Shown here piece after piece: positions 8,803-17,269 of a stretch of DNA of 32,380 nt; position 1 is the stretch's first letter, and each line of letters begins with the position of its first letter. The stretch comes from Actinomycetota bacterium (GTDB lineage Bacteria > Actinomycetota > CADDZG01 > WHSQ01). Position numbers and translations under genes: made by a program. Where the stretch lies: assembly GCA_030447315.1 (NCBI GenBank), contig JAUJPD010000005.1, positions 1 to 32,380 on the forward strand. The letters run 5' to 3'. The notes under the pieces were generated by a model that saw only the letters and a program-made list of their open reading frames with translations, was not told the origin of the DNA and did not search any database.

Positions 8803-9890
8803 AGTCGAGCCTTCGTCGTCGGCGCACGATGAGACAGATGCTGCAGTGCCTCGGTATAGCCCCTGGTGATCTGTGCCACGACGCGTTCGGCTGACAGTCC
8901 GGTCGTGACCGGTACTACTGATTCCTGCGTGGATGGGCGCGGCTGAGCGAGGAGCTTGACGACCAGTCGTTCCAAGCCGGTGGGATCGCCGGCCGGAAAA
9001 GTAACGCGCTGCTGAACCAGCAGACGGCTCGCTGCTCCCGGGCAGTCGCTGAGGATCAGGGGAAGCCCCGCCGACGCGGCCTCGAAAGCCGTGAGGGGCC
9101 CGACCTCCCAGAGGGAGGTGTTGACATAGAGGTCGGCGGCTGCGTAGGCCGGGGCGGGATCCGCTAACCACCCGGTGAAGATGAAGCGGTTCGAGCATCG
9201 TTCACAAGTGGCTTCGAGTTCTGCTCTTAGGGACCCATCGCCCACTATCAAGCCGACAGCTCGGGTGGGGGATTGACACAGCGCGGCGACGAATGTCGCG
9301 GGGTCTTTCTCCTGTTCAAGACGGCCGATCCACAGAACCGCCTTCTCGTCTTGCGCGATCCCGAAGCGGTTTCGCGCGGAGTTGCGATCCGGCAGGTCTG
9401 GGGCAGCGAAAAGCGGAGGTATCTCTCGCAGGCGCTGCGGGTCCGCTAGGTGTCTTCGTTCGATGAGATCCGAATCGTCGGCTGAAAGGACGAAGATGAC
9501 ACGGGAGCGGGTCAGCACCCAGCGCGTCAACGACGTCGCGGCCCTACGCCACCTTTGGGAGCGGTGGATAGCGTGAAAACCATGGACCGTCGTTACGGTC
9601 GGTTTCCGGATCAGGCGTCCAACCAACCGGGTGTGTAACCCAGCTCGTATCCCATGCACATGAACGAGGTCAGCCTGCCTCGCTTGTACTGCTATAGCCC
9701 CTGCCGCCCGGATCCAGCCCAGTGGCGATCGGGTCCACCGTTTGGGTATGGCTAATTCTTTCGAGGCCCATGATGGCGCAAGGTGGGTCATCAGGAGTTT
9801 GACGTGCGCTACTCCGCCGCCGGGTTCATCTATCCGCACATGCAGAACGGTCTTTGTTGTCGGATGGCATCCGCCGGCTTGTTCGTGCAT
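8799..9890 (-). CDS. GT4 glycosyltransferase
   Basis: This GT-B enzyme of 363 residues begins TTKTVLHVRIDEPGGGVAHV. It has DLVHVHGIRAGLHTRL near residue 80, VLWIGRLEQEKDPATFVAAL at the start of the second domain, and the retaining signature in NTSLWEVGPLTAFEAASAG with the E-x7-E pair EVGPLTAFE. The donor and linkage are not predictable. I chose the ATG at 9888-9890, 20 bases after the upstream stop; an ATG at 9954-9956 would overlap the sugar-transferase gene by 46 bases and add 22 residues without family similarity. No strong Shine-Dalgarno is seen at either start. The gene ends in a 4-base overlap with the GT2 gene. Confidence 0.83.
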   Translation of the reverse strand: MHEQAGGCHPTTKTVLHVRIDEPGGGVAHVKLLMTHLAPSWASKELAIPKRWTRSPLGWIRAAGAIAVQARQADLVHVHGIRAGLHTRLVGRLIRKPTVTTVHGFHAIHRSQRWRRAATSLTRWVLTRSRVIFVLSADDSDLIERRHLADPQRLREIPPLFAAPDLPDRNSARNRFGIAQDEKAVLWIGRLEQEKDPATFVAALCQSPTRAVGLIVGDGSLRAELEATCERCSNRFIFTGWLADPAPAYAAADLYVNTSLWEVGPLTAFEAASAGLPLILSDCPGAASRLLVQQRVTFPAGDPTGLERLVVKLLAQPRPSTQESVVPVTTGLSAERVVAQITRGYTEALQHLSHRAPTTKARL

Positions 9891-9910
9891 CAAGTGCGGA
9901 CCGAGACGGC

Positions 9911-11344
9911 TCAATAGGCGTTCGACCCACGGAAGACCTCGGCGAGGGTGCTGCAAAGGATCTTGAGGTCCAGCCAGATCGACCAGTTCTCAATGTACCA
10001 ATTGTCTGACTGGATCCGCGAGCCGAGTTCGGTGTTTCCGCGCAGACCCTGGGCTTGGGCCCACCCGGTGATGCCCGGCCGAATCCTGTGTCTGAACTGG
10101 TACCACGGATAAGCAATCGAGAATTCGTCTACGAAGGTGGGCCGCTCTGGCCTAGGACCGATCAGACTCATGTCTCCTTTGAGCACGTTGACCAGCTGTG
10201 GTAGCTCGTCCAGACTCGTGCGCCGAAGGAAGCTGCCGAAGCGTGTGCGACGCTCATCGTTCTCGACCGTCCATACTGGACCGCTCGCCGCTTCCGCATC
10301 GATCCTCATTGTCCGGAACTTCCACATCGTGAAAGTCCGCCCGGCGAGGCCGACCCGTTCCTGTTTGTAGAGGATGGGGCGACCGGAGCTGGCGCCGACC
10401 ACCGCGGCCAGGACCAGCATCACCGGAGACAGCAAGAGCAGTGCAGTCACCGAGAGGGCCATGTCCAGAGCTCGTTTCTGGAACGCACGGGCTCCTCGCA
10501 GCGTCGGCGGGGCGACCTTGAATATCGTATGACCGGCCAGGTCACGAACGGAGAGGCGGTCGCGGCCTACGGAGCGAACGGGGGAGTGGACGAAGACCGA
10601 CCAGCCCAACTGTCCCGCGCGAAGAACCAGTTGCCAGAACTGGTCGCTGTCGAAGTCCCGCGCCCTCAACACCAAGGCCGAATCAGCCAGCCGACGTTTC
10701 AAGGCAGGGTCGGCCAGGACTTGCGCGGAGACCGCCTCCAGACCATCGACGTCCAGCTCGGCGAGCACCTCGAACTCTTCGTTACGCATATCCCGCCACT
10801 CATCCCAGCTACCACCTTCGCTGGAGACCAGGAAGGACGCCCTCTTCAGGTCACCTTGTTTCCTCCGCCGGCGGAGGTGAGCCCGCAGCAGCCGGCGTTC
10901 GGCGATCAGGCCGGTCAGTGACAACAGCAGGGTGAGGCCGAACCACGATCTCGAGACGTAGAAGCTCTGGGTCAGGAAGACGAACAGAGATAGTCCGGCT
11001 GCCGCTTCGATGACCGAACGAAGGAGTCGTGCGGACTCGCCGCCGCCCGGAAAAAGTGTGTCTTCGTCGTAGAGGCGGTTGCTGGCCAGGGCAACGAGCA
11101 GCGCCGACAGCCATATCAGACTCGCAAGGAGGTGCGACGGGACGGTGAGGGCGGAGCTCTCCTTCACCTCGAAGAGGTTGAACTGGAACCTCAGGACAAC
11201 CGCCACTGCGGTCCCCAGGGCGATCGTTACGGCATCAACAGCGATCCGGGCCGGTCCGAGCACTGCTCGGCGTCCAGCATTGGCCCGTGCATGGAGCCTG
11301 GTCAGGTCGACGGCCGACCCGCTTCGCTCGCTCTCTACCTGCAT
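9911..11344 (-). CDS. polyprenyl-phosphate sugar-1-phosphate transferase (WbaP/WcaJ-type initiating transferase)
   Basis: This 477-residue protein has the two-part layout of exopolysaccharide polyprenyl glycosylphosphotransferases. About four N-terminal membrane helices lie within residues 30-145, followed by a soluble CoA-binding-like domain. A re-entrant helix follows (RALDMALSVTALLLLSPVML), then the catalytic bacterial sugar transferase domain. The core motifs are present: YKQERVGLAGRTFTMWKFRTM, RRTSLDELPQLVNVLKGDMS, LIGPRPERP and IRPGITGWAQAQGLRG. It would move a hexose-1-phosphate to undecaprenyl phosphate and so start repeat-unit synthesis. It is the first gene of the - strand polysaccharide run and is divergent from the prepilin gene across a 139-base spacer. 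Confidence 0.92.
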   Translation of the reverse strand: MQVESERSGSAVDLTRLHARANAGRRAVLGPARIAVDAVTIALGTAVAVVLRFQFNLFEVKESSALTVPSHLLASLIWLSALLVALASNRLYDEDTLFPGGGESARLLRSVIEAAAGLSLFVFLTQSFYVSRSWFGLTLLLSLTGLIAERRLLRAHLRRRRKQGDLKRASFLVSSEGGSWDEWRDMRNEEFEVLAELDVDGLEAVSAQVLADPALKRRLADSALVLRARDFDSDQFWQLVLRAGQLGWSVFVHSPVRSVGRDRLSVRDLAGHTIFKVAPPTLRGARAFQKRALDMALSVTALLLLSPVMLVLAAVVGASSGRPILYKQERVGLAGRTFTMWKFRTMRIDAEAASGPVWTVENDERRTRFGSFLRRTSLDELPQLVNVLKGDMSLIGPRPERPTFVDEFSIAYPWYQFRHRIRPGITGWAQAQGLRGNTELGSRIQSDNWYIENWSIWLDLKILCSTLAEVFRGSNAY

Positions 11345-11483
11345 CTATCTATTGTCGGCTCGACTCGGCGCGAGATTCAGCTTTTCCTAGGTCCGGGCGG
11401 CGCCGGTGTCGCAGTGCGGCCCTCAGGTTTTCCGTCCTGGAGTCCGATGCATCACCGGAGAACTAGGCAAAAAGGAGTGGTTA
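11345..11483. other. divergent intergenic spacer between sugar transferase and prepilin genes
   Basis: This 139-base spacer must hold the promoters of the - strand polysaccharide run and probably of the + strand prepilin gene. I see no convincing pair of -35 and -10 boxes on either strand and no recognisable riboswitch. The only clear element is the Shine-Dalgarno AAAGGAG at 11471-11477, which serves the prepilin gene. The - strand start has no purine-rich Shine-Dalgarno. Confidence 0.5.
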
Positions 11484-11486
11484 TTG
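11471..11486 (+). promoter_or_regulatory. Shine-Dalgarno and TTG start of the prepilin gene
   Basis: AAAGGAG at 11471-11477 is followed after 6 bases by TTG at 11484-11486. The encoded peptide from there is a textbook type III signal sequence, MRRDDG then FTLIELL. This decides the start against the ATG at 11406, which would add 26 residues with no function in a prepilin. Confidence 0.7.
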
Positions 11487-11897
11487 CGGCGGGATGATGG
11501 CTTCACTCTTATCGAGCTGTTGGTCGTGATCCTGATCATCGCCCTGCTCTCGGCCATCGCGATACCTGTGTTCCTCCGCCAACGGGAGAAGGGGCGAGAG
11601 GCTCAGGTGCAGTCGGCCCTCAAGCACGCCGCCATAGCGGTTGAGAGCCACTACACCGACTACGGAAGCTATGGCTCGCTGAACGCCGACCCGCAACTGA
11701 GAGCGAAGCTGGAGGCACAGGGTTTCCGCTGGCCCCATTGGGCGCCGACTGCCGGAGGGGTCGCGGTCAAGTCGACCTCGAGCGCTTACTGCATCGAGAC
11801 CGTTCACCAGGATCTCCCGAGCACCAACCGGTGGTATGAGGCGACCTACCAGAGCGCGATCGGAGCCCCCCAAACCACCCCGGACGACTGCCCCTAA
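11484..11897 (+). CDS. type IV prepilin-like protein (N-terminal cleavage/methylation domain)
   Basis: From the TTG start this is a 137-residue precursor. It has a six-residue basic leader ending in Gly, the prepilin peptidase site G/F, Glu at mature position 5 and one hydrophobic helix (FTLIELLVVILIIALLSAIA). The helix should drive membrane insertion and filament assembly. The mature domain has a predicted helix with RQREKGREAQVQSAL and a small C-terminal beta region. Two Cys residues (in AYCIETV and DDCP) are placed to form the usual C-terminal disulfide. It resembles PilA or GspG-type major subunits. No pilus assembly gene (pilB, pilC, pilT, pilD) lies in the window, so it is either a lone subunit or its machine is elsewhere. 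The gene lies 44 bases before aroC on the same strand. Confidence 0.83.
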   Translation: MRRDDGFTLIELLVVILIIALLSAIAIPVFLRQREKGREAQVQSALKHAAIAVESHYTDYGSYGSLNADPQLRAKLEAQGFRWPHWAPTAGGVAVKSTSSAYCIETVHQDLPSTNRWYEATYQSAIGAPQTTPDDCP

Positions 11898-11941
11898 GGG
11901 CCCCCTATGCCTGCCTCCTGGACCGATGCGAGGATAGGCAG

Positions 11942-13099
11942 ATGGCACATCTGCGTTACCTGACGGCGGGCGAGTCGCACGGCCGAGCGCTCGTCGCGAT
12001 CCTGGAGGGGCTCCCGTCCGGCCTGCCGGTGTCGGTGAAGGCGATCGAAGACGAGCTAGTTCGACGGCGTCATGGCTATGGACGGGGCCCGCGGATGAAG
12101 ATCGAGAAGGACGCCTTGGAGATCGTCTCGGGTGTGCGGGCCGGACTAAGCCTCGGAAGCCCGATCGCGATCGTGATCAACAACAGCGAGTGGGAGAAGT
12201 GGCGTCATGTGATGCCGGTAGAGGACCCCCCCGCCGGTAATGAGCTGACCCGACCCCGGCCCGGCCACGCCGACCTCGTGGGCATGCTGAAGTACGACTT
12301 CACAGATGCCCGCAACGTCCTCGAGCGCGCCAGCGCGCGTGAGACCGCGGCCCGGGTCGCGATCGGCTCTCTCGCCAAGGCGCTTCTGCGCGAGCTGGAC
12401 ATCCAGGTGTTGTCACATGTCGTCCAGATCGGAGCGGTCTCGAGCGAGGAGGCCGCCGTCCCCCTGCCTGCGCAAGGCGAGACGATCGACGGCTCCCCGG
12501 TCCGGTGTCTCGATCCCGGCACCAGCGAGGCCATGGTGCGTGCCATCGACGAGGCCCAGGCGCAAGGAGATTCACTGGGAGGCGTGATCGAGGTCGTGGC
12601 CTTCGGCCTGCCGCCGGGCTTGGGCTCGCACGTGCATTGGGACCGCAAGATCGACGGGCGGATCGCGGGCGCTTTGATGGCCGTGCCGGCCATCAAAGGC
12701 GTGGAGTTCGGGAACGCGTTCACGGTCGCCGGACAACCGGGCTCGGTGTCCCACGACGAGATCGAGCCCGACCTCACGCGCTCGACCGGGCGAGCGGGGG
12801 GCACCGAAGGCGGGATGACCATCGGCGGCACCGTCCGCGTTCGGGCGGCTATGAAGCCACTGTCGACTTTGAAGAAAAGGCTCCGCACCGTCGACCTTTC
12901 CAGTGGCCAACCTGCAGAAGCGTTCCAGGAGAGGACCGACGCCTGCGCGGTTCCGGCCGCGGGCGTGGTCTGTGAGGCGGTGCTGGCTCTGGTGCTGGCG
13001 GACGCGGTGCTCGAGATGTTCGGCGGTGACACCGTGGACGATCTCAAAGCGGCTCACACGCGCTACCTGACGCGCGTGGAGGAGAGACGGCCGCGATGA
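11942..13099 (+). CDS. aroC: chorismate synthase
   Basis: This 385-residue protein has the normal length for the family. It begins LRYLTAGESHGRALVAILEG, carrying the first family signature. It then shows RRRHGYGRGPRM, RPRPGHADLVGMLKYDF, and the ARETAARVAIG block that binds FMN and substrate. DSLGGVIEVVAFGLPPGLGS and MKPLSTL also match. It converts 5-enolpyruvylshikimate-3-phosphate to chorismate and needs reduced FMN. It opens the shikimate gene run. Its stop overlaps the start of the aroK-aroB fusion by 4 bases. A purine-rich stretch (GAGGATAGG) precedes the ATG. Confidence 0.97.
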   Translation: MAHLRYLTAGESHGRALVAILEGLPSGLPVSVKAIEDELVRRRHGYGRGPRMKIEKDALEIVSGVRAGLSLGSPIAIVINNSEWEKWRHVMPVEDPPAGNELTRPRPGHADLVGMLKYDFTDARNVLERASARETAARVAIGSLAKALLRELDIQVLSHVVQIGAVSSEEAAVPLPAQGETIDGSPVRCLDPGTSEAMVRAIDEAQAQGDSLGGVIEVVAFGLPPGLGSHVHWDRKIDGRIAGALMAVPAIKGVEFGNAFTVAGQPGSVSHDEIEPDLTRSTGRAGGTEGGMTIGGTVRVRAAMKPLSTLKKRLRTVDLSSGQPAEAFQERTDACAVPAAGVVCEAVLALVLADAVLEMFGGDTVDDLKAAHTRYLTRVEERRPR

Positions 13100-14676
13100 T
13101 CGTGTTGGTCGGTTTCATGGGGGCCGGCAAGAGCACCATCGGGCCCCTGGTCGCCGCCGCGACCGGCCTGCCGTTCCTCGACACCGATGATGTGATCATC
13201 GAGCGAGCGGGCGAGTCCATCGCCGAGATATTCCAGAGCCGGGGTGAGCAAGCCTTCCGCTCACTGGAGCGGTCGGTGGTGCTGGAGACCTTGGGCGGGG
13301 CGGATGGGGTCGTGGCCCTGGGCGGTGGAGCGGCGGCCGACCCTCAGATCGCGACGGCCTTAGAGGGTCACGAGGTCGTCTATCTCGAGGTCTCCTGGGA
13401 TGACGTGCGGCGCCGGATCGGAGACGACCCCGCCCGCCCGCTGCTTCGTGGCCGCGATCCCGAAGCCCTCCTGGCGAGCCGCCGGCGGAGCTACGAGCGA
13501 GTGGCTTCCATGACGGTTGCTACCTCGGGACGTTCTCCGGAGGAGATCGCAGCCCACATAGCCCGACAGGTGACCGCGCGAGCCGCGGGCAGCGAGACGC
13601 CTCGCCGCGTCGCCGTGCCGCTCGCGGAGCGCGGCTACGAGGTGGTGGTGGGTGCAGACCTGCTGCGCAACCTGGTGGATCTCCTGCCTCCTCTTCGGGG
13701 GGCACAGAGGGCGTTCGTGGTCACGCACCCTGGACTGGAGCGTCTCGCAAAGGAGGCCGGTGACGCTCTGGGCGGGTTGGGTTTGGAGATCGAGCACCTG
13801 GTCATCGACGAAGGAGAGCCGTCCAAGTCACTTGCGACGGTGGAGGCTCTGTGGCGGGAGCTGGCGACGAGGACCGCTCACAAGAGAGACGTCGTCGTCG
13901 GCGTGGGGGGCGGGGTGATCTCAGATGTGGCGGGCTTCGTCGCAGCGACTTATGCCCGCGGGATGCCTCTCGTCCACATCCCCACCACCCTGCTTGCGCA
14001 GGTGGATGCGGCCGTCGGAGGCAAGTGCGGCGTCAACACGCCGGAGGGCAAGAACCTGATCGGTGCCGTCTATCAGCCGCGCGCGGTGATCTGCGACGTG
14101 GCTCTGCTCGAGAGCCTTCCGCCCGAGGAGTTGCGCAGCGGGATGGCCGAGGTCGTCAAGTACGGGTTGATCGCCGCACCGGAGCTACTGGAGACAGTGG
14201 AGGACACGGGGCCTCGGCGCTATGGCGGCGACACCCGAACGCTGGTCGACGTGGTGGCGCGGTGTGCGGCGATCAAGGCGTCCTACGTGGCCGCCGACGA
14301 GCGCGACGAGGGCGTCAGAGCGCACTTGAACTACGGCCACACCTTTGCCCACGCCATCGAGAAGCTCGGCGGGTTCCAGGGCATCCGCCACGGCGAGGCC
14401 GTCGCTCTGGGGATGATGGCCGCCGCCTATCTCTCCAATGAGTTGGGGCGGCTCGACGACGCCGGAGTGGCGTTACACAGGCGTGTCCTGACGGAGGTAG
14501 GTCTCGGCGTGACGGCCGATCTCACCCTCGAGGACATGGAGGAGGCCTGGCAACACGACAAGAAGCACCTCGGCGGCACACGCTTCGTGTTGTTGAACGA
14601 GATCGGTTCGCCCGAGGCGGGCATCGAGGCGCCTCGTGATCGGATCCAGGCCGCGCTTGAGAGGATGTCGGCATGA
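13096..14676 (+). CDS. aroKB: bifunctional shikimate kinase / 3-dehydroquinate synthase (AroK-AroB fusion)
   Basis: One uninterrupted 526-residue frame holds two shikimate enzymes. Residues 1 to about 160 are shikimate kinase, with P-loop GFMGAGKST, the DTDDVI substrate motif, RGEQAFRSLE and GGGAA, and a lid with RPLLRGRDP. After a short Ala/Arg/Ser linker, residues from about 172 are 3-dehydroquinate synthase. That part has the NAD-binding block GVGGGVISDVAGFVAATYA, then IPTTLLAQVDAAVGGKCGVN, and metal ligands in GMAEVVKYG, NYGHTFAHAIEK and RHGEAVALGM. The product would phosphorylate shikimate and also make dehydroquinate from DAHP. In most actinomycetes these are two adjacent genes, aroK and aroB. 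The linker shows no hidden stop or second start with a Shine-Dalgarno. Both ends overlap neighbours by 4 bases. Confidence 0.95.
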   Translation: MIVLVGFMGAGKSTIGPLVAAATGLPFLDTDDVIIERAGESIAEIFQSRGEQAFRSLERSVVLETLGGADGVVALGGGAAADPQIATALEGHEVVYLEVSWDDVRRRIGDDPARPLLRGRDPEALLASRRRSYERVASMTVATSGRSPEEIAAHIARQVTARAAGSETPRRVAVPLAERGYEVVVGADLLRNLVDLLPPLRGAQRAFVVTHPGLERLAKEAGDALGGLGLEIEHLVIDEGEPSKSLATVEALWRELATRTAHKRDVVVGVGGGVISDVAGFVAATYARGMPLVHIPTTLLAQVDAAVGGKCGVNTPEGKNLIGAVYQPRAVICDVALLESLPPEELRSGMAEVVKYGLIAAPELLETVEDTGPRRYGGDTRTLVDVVARCAAIKASYVAADERDEGVRAHLNYGHTFAHAIEKLGGFQGIRHGEAVALGMMAAAYLSNELGRLDDAGVALHRRVLTEVGLGVTADLTLEDMEEAWQHDKKHLGGTRFVLLNEIGSPEAGIEAPRDRIQAALERMSA

Positions 14677-15112
14677 GAGCGCTGGTGATCCACGGCCCCA
14701 ACCTGAACCTGCTGCGCTCGCGCGAGTTGAAGGTCTACGGTTCGGCCACCCTCGCCGAGGTCGACAACCTGATCCGCACCCACGCAAGCAAGCTGGGATG
14801 GGAGGTCGACGTCCATCAAACCGCGCGCGCGGGCGAGATCATCGAGCTCCTTCATTCGGGGATCGACTCAATCGAGGGCGCGCTGCTCAATCCCGCCGCT
14901 TACTCCCATACCAGTCGCGCCATCGCGGATGCGATCCGGGCTGTGACCTTTCCCGTCGTCGAGGTCCATCTCTCCAACATCCATGCGCGCGAGCATGCCG
15001 TGGCGACGGCGCTCTGGTAACGGCGGAGGCGGCCGCCGGGATCGTCTCCGGCTTCGGCCCTCATTCGTATGTAGTCGGTCTCGAAGCGTTGAAAGGGATA
15101 CTCGACAGGTGA
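14673..15112 (+). CDS. aroQ: 3-dehydroquinate dehydratase type II (frame broken near the 3' end)
   Basis: The frame from ATG 14673 gives a type II dehydroquinase with LVIHGPNLNLLRSRELKVYG (catalytic Tyr in VYG), LLNPAAYSHTS and VEVHLSNIHARE (catalytic His). It then runs out of family similarity and stops at 15018-15020. The expected C-terminus, LVTAEAAAGIVSGFGP and on to the TGA at 15110-15112, continues in another frame. The total of 440 bases is one short of a whole number of codons for a 146-residue enzyme, the normal size. The break therefore lies at about 15000 and equals a net loss of one base. The enzyme removes water from dehydroquinate. It is coupled to aroKB by ATGA, and its restored stop overlaps the next start (TGATG). 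The break is the first of many in this patch. Confidence 0.85.
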
Positions 15113-16184
15113 TGGACTTCGAAGGACGCGTGAGCAGGTTACGACCGAAGCTCGACGAACACGGTCTCGACGCTCTGCTGGTCACGAACCTCACCAACGT
15201 CCGCTATCTCACGGGTTTCTCGGGCACCAACGGGCAGATGCTTGTCACCGGCTCCCAGGCCACGTTCTTGTCCGACCCCCGCTACCGGGCGCGGGCGGCC
15301 GATCTGGTCCGGGGTGCCGAGATCGCGATCTACCCGGCGCGCCTTACCGATGTGCTGGTCCCGATGCTTCGCGAGGCCGGGATAAAGAGACTCGGCGTCG
15401 AGGCAAAGACGATGACGATCGCGGACCGAGACGACCTCGAGGAACGGCTGGGTGACGTGGAGCTCGCCGGCACCACGGGGTTGATCGAGGACCCGCGCCG
15501 GGTCAAAGAGGCCTCCGAGATCGCCTTGATCAAAGAGGCCGTGGCGCTCGGAGACCGTTTTCTGCGGCTGCTAGAGCGGCTGACACCGGGCGTCAGCGAG
15601 CGCCAGGTCGCCCTGGAGATCGAGGTAACGATGAGGGGGTGGGGGGCCGACGAGGTGTCTTTTCCCCCGATCGTCGGCTCGGGGCCTCTATCGGCGCACA
15701 TCCACCACACCCCCGGCGACCGGGAGCTTCAGAAGGGCGACCTGGTGCTGCTGGACTTCGGGTGCAGGTGGCAGGGGTATTGCTCGGACTCACCCGCACC
15801 GTCGTGCTCGGCCCTGCGAACGACGAACAGACAGAGATGTACGACCTTGTCCTGGCGGCGCAGCGAGCCGGCGTCGAGGCGGTGGGCGCGGGCGCGCGGG
15901 GACCGGCGGTCGACGCCCGAGCGCGAGCTGTCATCGACGAGGCCGGTCGCGGTGCTCTCTTCGGCCACGGGCTTGGCCACGGTGTCGGGCTGGACATCCA
16001 CGAGGCTCCCCGGCTTCACCCGGATCTCGGAAGACACGCTGGCGGCGGGCGACGTGGTGACGGTGGAACCGGGCGTCTATCTTCAAGGGAGCGGCGGCGT
16101 ACGGATAGAGGACTGTGTGCTGGTCACCGCGCAGGGGCCGAGGTGCTGGGGACCGCGCCGAAAGACGCTTTGATCGAGCTGTGA
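15112..16184 (+). CDS. pepQ: M24 family metallopeptidase, Xaa-Pro dipeptidase/aminopeptidase (three frame breaks)
   Basis: From ATG 15112 the product has a creatinase-like N-terminal domain ([31 protein letters not shown]) and then a pita-bread metallopeptidase domain. All five metal ligands can be found, but in alternating frames: Asp in LVLLDFG, Asp in CSD plus LTRTVV, His in [14 protein letters not shown], Glu in [10 protein letters not shown] and Glu in VRIEDCV. The frame changes near 15790, 16027 and 16140, each explained by one lost or gained base in a short C or G run, and the last segment ends [14 protein letters not shown] at the TGA 16182-16184. The corrected length is about 357 residues, normal for the family. 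It should release N-terminal residues before proline. A pepQ gene before efp is the usual actinobacterial order. Confidence 0.83.
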
Positions 16185-16194
16185 AAGGAACGAG

Positions 16195-16740
16195 ATGATC
16201 TCGACGAACGACATGCGCCCGGGCCAGACCCTGGAGATCGACGGCGGGCTCTTCACCATCATCAACTACCAGCACGTCAAACCGGGCAAGGGCCAGGCCT
16301 TCGTGAAGACCAAGCTCAAGAACCTCAAGAACGGGCGGTGGCCGAGAAGACCTTCGGGCCGACGAGAAGGTCAACCTCGCCGTGCTGGACAAGAGAGAGA
16401 TGCAATTCCTCTACGAAGACGACATGGGCCTTGTCTTCATGGACAACGAGACCTACGAGCAGCTCCATGTTCCCTGCGATCTCTTCGGAGACGCCCGCAA
16501 GTTCTTGAAGGACGGAACCGTCTGCATGGTTCCCGTGCACGAGGGCAATCCGGTTGGGGTCGACCTCCCGTTGAACATCGTGTTGGAGATCACCGAGACC
16601 GAGCCCGGCCACAAGGGAGATCGCGTCGGGCGCTGAGCCGGCGACCCTGGAGCCCGGTCCACGTGCCCTTGTTCATAGAGCAGGGCGAGCATCAAGGTCG
16701 ACACCCGGACCGGCGACTACATCTCCGCGACCAGCCGCTT
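16195..16740 (+). CDS. efp: translation elongation factor P (several frame breaks)
   Basis: ATG 16195 has AAAGGA five bases upstream. The product starts [20 protein letters not shown] and carries the tip loop [20 protein letters not shown], whose Lys contacts the P-site tRNA when ribosomes stall on polyproline. After that the frame changes near 16334 and 16356. A long segment then reads clearly ([54 protein letters not shown]). Further breaks near 16627, 16656 and 16690 separate [23 protein letters not shown] and [13 protein letters not shown]. Joined together these make a full three-domain EF-P of about 185 residues. The true stop is hidden; from the last segment I place the end near 16740, probably in a TGATG junction with nusB. 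EF-P should be essential or nearly so here, so sequence error is likelier than decay. Confidence 0.82.
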
Positions 16741-17147
16741 GGGAGCCGGCGACCCGCGGCCAGAGAGCTCGCTCTGGACCTATCAGGCCGAGATACGACC
16801 ACCCCCCGCGGAGGTCTCTACAGCGGCGGCAAGGATGGAGTATCACGCTGGCGGATCAAGAGTGGACCTCAAAAAAGCGACTGAGGAGCGTGGCCTACGC
16901 CGCCAGCTCGTTGAGGGGGTCCAAGAACATGCAGCCGAGATCGGACGACAAGAGCGCGGGAGAGGTGGGCGATCGAGCGCATGCCTGTTGTCGACAAGAG
17001 CCTCCTTCGGATGGGCGTCTTCGAGCTCCCGTCTGCCAGGGAGCCGTGACCGTTGAATTGGCGAAGTCTCACTCGACCGACGACTCTGGGCGTTTCATCA
17101 ACGGGATCCTCGGGCACATCGCCGAGGCTGCCGAGGGGCCGCTCTGA
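16739..17147 (+). pseudogene. nusB: transcription antitermination factor NusB, frame broken many times
   Basis: No single frame encodes the protein, but pieces of NusB follow in the right order: ARELALDL, then YQAEIR, then AYAA, LVEGVQEHAAEI near 16905-16950, WAIERMPVVDKSLLRMGVFE at 16966-17025, and VTVELAKSHSTDDSGRFING up to the TGA at 17145-17147. The last piece is the conserved C-terminal helix pair. At least five frame changes are needed. NusB is part of the NusB-NusE complex that acts on boxA RNA in rRNA transcription. Its place right after efp is the normal actinobacterial order. The retained conserved residues argue that the real gene is intact and that the consensus here is faulty, but a true pseudogene cannot be excluded without reads. 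Confidence 0.75.
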
Positions 17148-17269
17148 TCAGAGGACCGTGGTTCCTCCAGCCGGCGTTCGTGGTCGTGCTGCCCCTGGTC
17201 ACGGTGGCGTCCTGTCCGTCGATGTCGACAGGGCGCCTCGCGGACTTCCGAGGGTCAGAAGCTGTCGGT
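17148..17269. other. unassigned stretch between nusB and the FkbM-like gene
   Basis: No intact gene or terminator with a T-run is seen here. Part of it may encode the lost C-terminus of the FkbM-like protein, since a - strand frame reads RFGFDTHVYTRPDQGH around 17260-17300 and stays open to 17098. Confidence 0.3.

Noticed and set aside
8803-9198. N-terminal extension of the GT2 protein
   Set aside because: The added 132 residues are an off-frame reading of the GT4 gene; the ATG at 8800-8802 starts the conserved domain and overlaps the GT4 stop.
11345-11470. Possible riboswitch upstream of the prepilin gene, such as a cyclic di-GMP type
   Set aside because: No conserved core of a known class could be lined up with the sequence.
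16195-16884. A 229-residue protein read straight through from the efp start
   Set aside because: After about 45 residues it leaves EF-P similarity and becomes Arg-rich; the EF-P sequence continues in other frames.
16739-17056. A 105-residue ORF starting at TTG 16739
   Set aside because: It contains only out-of-order pieces of NusB and is a product of the frame breaks.
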